Shown here: positions 59,827 to 64,000 of the stretch, piece after piece
Layout of the letters: every line of letters starts with the position of its first letter
How positions within the stretch are numbered: position 1 is the first letter of the stretch
Assembly (NCBI RefSeq): GCF_016097555.1
Contig: NC_054701.1
Span: 38,084,492-38,148,491, forward strand
Direction of reading: 5' to 3'
Length of the DNA stretch: 64,000 bases
DNA from: Gigantopelta aegis
Taxonomy: Eukaryota; Mollusca; Gastropoda; Neomphalida; Peltospiridae
The notes under the pieces: generated by a model
Databases searched by the model: none
What the model saw: the letters and a program-made list of their open reading frames with translations, nothing else
What the model was told of the DNA's origin: nothing
Position numbers and translations under genes: made by a program

Positions 59827-62200
59827 AACAACTATTAATGACCTTTCAGACAATATGAAGATAATGTAAGTGTTAAAAGAATACAACCCACAACAGAAGA
59901 TCTAAGAGAAATACCACAGCACTCTCCAGTGATTACATGTACTTAATAATGCATATGTAGTAGTGCTGGTATAAAATGCTCCTCAGTGGAGGTTGATTTA
60001 TTGGTTAAATTACTTTCGAAATCTTCTGAAAACCCCCAACCCAGAGGTATATTTTGATATGTTCGGACAGATGAAGCTCTGTTTTGGTCAAATGTATCCA
60101 GCAGCAGCTTCTTTTTTACCACAAAGACAACACTGTCTTCAATCACAGTCAGACAGTACGGATCTTCAAGAATATTTGTAAACATCCACTCCCTACTAGA
60201 TATGGGGAATCTCGGCAATCATATTTCCCGCCTAAATGTGACGAAATTTCCAAGCCCACTATATTTTACAACCATAACCTCAATCACCATTCCAATTGTA
60301 TTGGCTGTCGACAGCAATTTCACCATCTGCATGTACTATGCATCTGTGTAGATCTTCATTGCTGTGTCGCATATATTAATAAATGTAGATATAATTGACA
60401 GTCTATTTTCTTATTATCTTCGCAAATGATTTTGTCACCATCTGCATTCTTTTTCTCTTTTTTTTGACGGCCATACAGTACATGTTTCTTTGGGGATTTT
60501 ATGTTTGTAAACATGTTATAAGGTGTCAGATTTAAAGTGACTTACATCTTTGTTGGAAAATCTGGTCAATTCTTTGAGACACAATCACTTGACAGTCATG
60601 TTACAAATATTGGACTTATTGGTAAAGTGTTCAATTTCATTCTGAACAGCACACATCTCTGTATTACTGATGATGTTCTAGTACATTTGGTAGGCACTGG
60701 TAGAAAGATCTCATTGTCCAACCACAGACTTCTGCACTCTTCCCTGGTAGTGCTGACAATGGCTTCGATTACATTGCTGTCACTTCCAGTATTGCAAATA
60801 ATGGGCGGGCACCTCAAATTCTTGATCGATCTTCACCTCTTCCTCTTACTAAAATTGTCCACTTCTGTTACAATAAGAAAATCAATGGCAAACATCCAAA
60901 GAAAATAGCTTGCCAGTTATATCTGTATTTATAACTTTCAAAAGCTATTTTCAGGCTTTCCTTCTTCCTACATTTTTGACGACGACATAAAATTAACCTC
61001 TACTTTATACCAACACAACTACACGTACAATGAAGGTATTTACAGAACAAAATGAAGCTCTCAATTCACAACACACTTGCATCAATTATGTATTAACAGC
61101 AGCAATTAGGTAATTTTCTTCCATATTATATCTTCTTCAATATTGAAGAAAATAACCAAATTGGATAAAAACATTTTTTTTTTTAGCTTATATATATATA
61201 TATATATACGATTTAAATTTGACAAATGACAATTTAACAAGTTACTCGGGACTGCAGACAACACTTAGGTAGACACCACATTAGACACTTCACGTCAGTG
61301 CATAAAGGAATTTAGTAGTTGGGGGCACAAAAACAAAGAAAAAGAAGAAGAAAAGACTCAAAAATTCACATACCAAATTAAAGACCAAAAGTTGACACTT
61401 TGACACACAGAAAAACTTGACACTTTGTACAAGACAACACACAATATAAGATATGCATTTTGAACTGTGACACAATAACAAACATACATAAAAAAAAAAA
61501 AACTATGTACACTTCACAAACACCACACAATGTCATAAACAAACGACATATTTACATAAGCTACTTGAACGAGGTACAAGTTATGGAATATCTTTCCATT
61601 TCAAAAACCAAAAAAAAAAAAAAAATACATTTTCAACAAAATAAAGTTCACAGGATGGGAATGAAATGCAGTGCTCTTCTTCACACTACAAAATGTATGA
61701 ACGTGATGGCAATACTGTTTACATTAAAATAAGAACATGACATGATAAAGAAAGGAAAAAGTATCTAATTTCTCAAAGTAACTTGTGGCAATATCTTATT
61801 TCCCGTAAGCATAAACATACATAGCCTATATAACATTTTCTACAAAACAGCTATTGCATCCAAACCGTTTGAAAGTTCCACATCTTTACTCAATATAACT
61901 TCTTCATTTTTTTCTTGTTAACAGTGAATGCTGTTCAATACTTCAAAAACTGGGATTCGTGAGAATGTCAAAAAACCATCATATATAGATACTGATATTT
62001 ACAGACTATTTATAATATGTACACAGCACTAAAGACTACACACCATTCACTCGCAGATTCAGACCACTGTATCACATCATTCTCACAAATAACAAAATAT
62101 AGGACAAACTTGCAATACAACCAGACTCTCACAAAACCAACGAGACTGCACTAGTTTGTGTATCACACCAATCCATCCATCACAAGAGAGGAACACTAGT

Positions 62201-63133
62201 TCAGTTGGTAAGAGCCTGTCGCGCCCCTTCCAGATCATCCAGGGTGAGCACCTTCTGACCTTGCACTGGAAGTGGCGGCATGGTTGGCAGCTGATTCTTA
62301 AGAACTTCTGGGCTGAACCATTTCAAAATGTGCGGGTCACTGCCAATGCCTTTGTTTCCACTCATTGAAGTTATAGGTGTCGACTGCATGTTAGGTGACA
62401 ATGGGCCATTCAGATCTGCAAAGAAAACTAAAATATGTAAAGCTATCAAAAAAACATGTTTTCCACAGCTCAAAAGAATGAAACCTTACAAGAGATACAA
62501 CTCTGTACTAATTCCACTCTAAATACAAGATGTTGGTTGAAGACGAACTAATAACATAATACTAATACATGGACAGATGACATACCAATAACCATTTCTT
62601 TCAGCAAATATAGTATATTTTTAACATACACACACACACATACACTACAATCTTTGAAATTAATGGAATTATTTTAATAATTTTTAGACAGATTATACTG
62701 CTGTTTAAAATTTGTCAAAGCGCATGAAATTCAAAATATTCACACCCATAACCAACTAGTAGAGGGACCTATGACATACCTCCTTCAAATTCTCTCACTC
62801 ACTCTCTCTCACTCTCACTCTCTCTCACTCTCACTCTCACTCACTCACTCTCTCTCACAAATGCTGTCAAAATACACTTACTCAATTTCTGGCCTGGCAT
62901 AACATGAGGTGAAATGGCCCTGCCAAGCACAGCACTGATAGCAGGATTCCCTGCAGGAGTCAGGCCAATACTGTTAGCCACACTGCTCCTAGGACTCAGC
63001 ATAGGCGACACAACCGGAGGAAACCTGGCTCCCTGCAACCGAGGGTCAACCATTCTCTGCTGAGCCTGGAATGCCACCAACTGGTTTATTTGGTTCAATT
63101 GGTTCATCTGGTTCAGCTGATTGATGGCGTTAA
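62201..63133 (-). CDS. EIF4ENIF1: 4E-T, eIF4E transporter (C-terminal exons, 5' partial)
   Basis: 4E-T binds eIF4E, DDX6 and LSM14, shuttles eIF4E and represses or stores mRNAs in P-bodies. Two exons are seen: 62882-63133 (phase 1 at both ends) and 62201-62415, ending in TGA at 62203-62201. They encode a Gln/Asn/Pro-rich segment (NQMNQLNQINQL, ARFPPVVSPMLSPR) and then the terminal block ILKWFSPEVLKNQLPTMPPL and KVLTLDDLE. This matches the human 4E-T C-terminus as I remember it (AKWFGSDVLQQPLPSMP, KVISVDELE). The signature lies within the last 45 residues, as in human. The eIF4E-binding N-terminus and the rest of the gene are right of the window. The identification rests on this one block plus the character of the preceding exon. 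Confidence 0.85.
62793..62860. repeat. CT/CTCA microsatellite in the last 4E-T intron
   Basis: An interrupted CTCTCACTCACTCTCTCTC tract just downstream, in gene sense, of the 4E-T exon donor at 62,882. On the gene strand it reads GA-rich. Confidence 0.9.
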
Positions 63134-64000
63134 CTGTCAAGCAACAAAATTAAGTTCAGAGAAGAATTCTCAAAAAAACAAAAACAACCAGAAAACATTT
63201 ACCCAAACTATGTCACCACAATTCTGTTCCAACCTACTACTTATCTGATAGTCAATAAGCAGTAAATGTCACATGCAATTTATACAACTTCCTTGCTTGA
63301 AAAATAGGTTAAAATATATATTATACTAAGCGACAAAATAAATGCAAATAAATACAAATAACTTGTACATAATCCTCATGGTGTAAAATATCGTACGATA
63401 TTCATTACAATAGAAAATCTCTTTTAAATGTCTTGAAAGCACAAAAATCTCAATATTTTAGTATTCTTCTATTTATTTTACACCACCACCCAAAACAACA
63501 CATTTTATCATTATCATCTGCCATTTCTTTTGTTGGTAATTATACAATTTTTAAAAGACAAGTCCTTAACAGTTGTATAACCTGACAAAAATAAATAACC
63601 GGTTGGTCATCCTATATTAAAACACATTTTATTTACAAAAATAAAATTATCACATCATATTTCAGTATTTAATACAGAAGATCTTGAGAAATAAAACTTT
63701 TGTGAAGGCTTGGACCGATAACCGTCCATGACTATACATTAAAGGGGTTTCACAACCACACAATTACTGCTACGTACAACAATAACTGATCATAATGGGC
63801 CAAATTTACAAAACCTATTTATTTGTTACACACATTTAACTACATACGTTTAAGAAAAACAGGCTTAGCATTCATAGAAGTGTTATTTGTTTATTATTTT
63901 TTAAATTATATATTAACCACAAAATGTATTACTTATAGCAGGCCAACTGCTACATCATCACCAACTACACTCAAAATGGTGACCTATCACTATCCGTAAC
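63134..64000 (-). other. 4E-T intron
   Basis: AT-rich sequence upstream of the acceptor at 63134. No further exon with a good donor was found before the window ends. The part near 63,800-63,870 resembles sequence at 10,080-10,170 and 28,360-28,440 (phrases CCAAATTT, AAGAAAAACAGGCTT), so it probably carries a small interspersed repeat. Confidence 0.45.

Larger units (their letters stand above)
53173..62200 (-). other. gene-free, element-free stretch; probable long 3' UTR of 4E-T
   Basis: About 9 kb of AT-rich sequence downstream of the 4E-T stop. Open frames here are short, A/T-driven and low-complexity. I recognise no SINE, MITE or transposase, although the 17 kb to the left is packed with them. 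Minus-strand AATAAA hexamers occur at several points (for example 60002-59997 and 55467-55462), so the 3' end cannot be fixed. Simple repeats present are a GAT tract at about 59,801-59,826 and a short TA tract near 61,190. Confidence 0.45.

Noticed and set aside
60537-60908. 123-codon plus-strand ORF with some normal-looking composition
   Set aside because: The opposite strand is also open over part of it. There are no splice sites or family motif, and it lies in the 4E-T downstream region. It could be worth a database search but I cannot support it.

Overview
The window looks like nuclear DNA from a marine mollusc, probably a gastropod. The evidence is spliceosomal genes with long AT-rich introns, many copies of a tRNA-headed SINE of the molluscan type (internal phrase ATAAAAGATCCCTTGCTG, tail ending GTTAAAYAAAACAAACTTT), and a mixed load of Tc1/mariner, hAT-, piggyBac- and Mutator-like DNA elements plus two retro- or virus-like fossils. 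The species cannot be fixed from the sequence alone.

Three host genes are supported. (1) 1-10.9 kb, + strand: a Tectonic-family gene (ciliary transition zone, TCTN2-like), eight exons seen, with the first exon(s) left of the window. (2) 20.1-36.5 kb, - strand: a complete seven-exon gene for a 1014-residue, low-complexity, probably nuclear protein that I do not recognise ('gene A'). It has a short coiled coil, basic clusters and twelve copies of an LxGxxLIV-type motif. (3) 62.2-64 kb, - strand: the last two coding exons of 4E-T (EIF4ENIF1), the rest lying to the right. The penultimate 4E-T exon and the penultimate exon of gene A are homologous and have the same intron phases, so the two neighbours share duplicated exon material.

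The rest is mobile-element archaeology. 11.1-13.0 kb is a Tc1-like element with a SINE inside it. 13.3-19.57 kb is a broken DIRS-type retrotransposon. 22.6-23.3 kb and 45.7-46.3 kb are two copies of a Mutator-like MITE, one of them splitting a SINE. 31.9-33.9 kb is a 30-bp minisatellite interrupted by SINEs. 44.2-50.2 kb is a tandem-module repeat that received a Polinton-like fossil (itself hit by the MITE) and, separately, a second Tc1-like element.

The most interesting signals are in 38.6-53.2 kb. Two large non-autonomous elements (38,612-42,030 and 50,359-53,168) share related ends (GGGCARTTYCACGGKAAMGG), both have 4-bp target duplications, and one carries seven copies of a 14-bp iteron (GGTAACGGAATTAC). 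Inside the first sits a 947-bp, almost perfectly palindromic element whose 191-bp loop is the start of a RecQ-like helicase reading frame. I read it as a deletion derivative of a transposon that may itself encode a helicase. By contrast, 53.2-62.2 kb, downstream of 4E-T, has no recognisable element and may be a very long 3' UTR.
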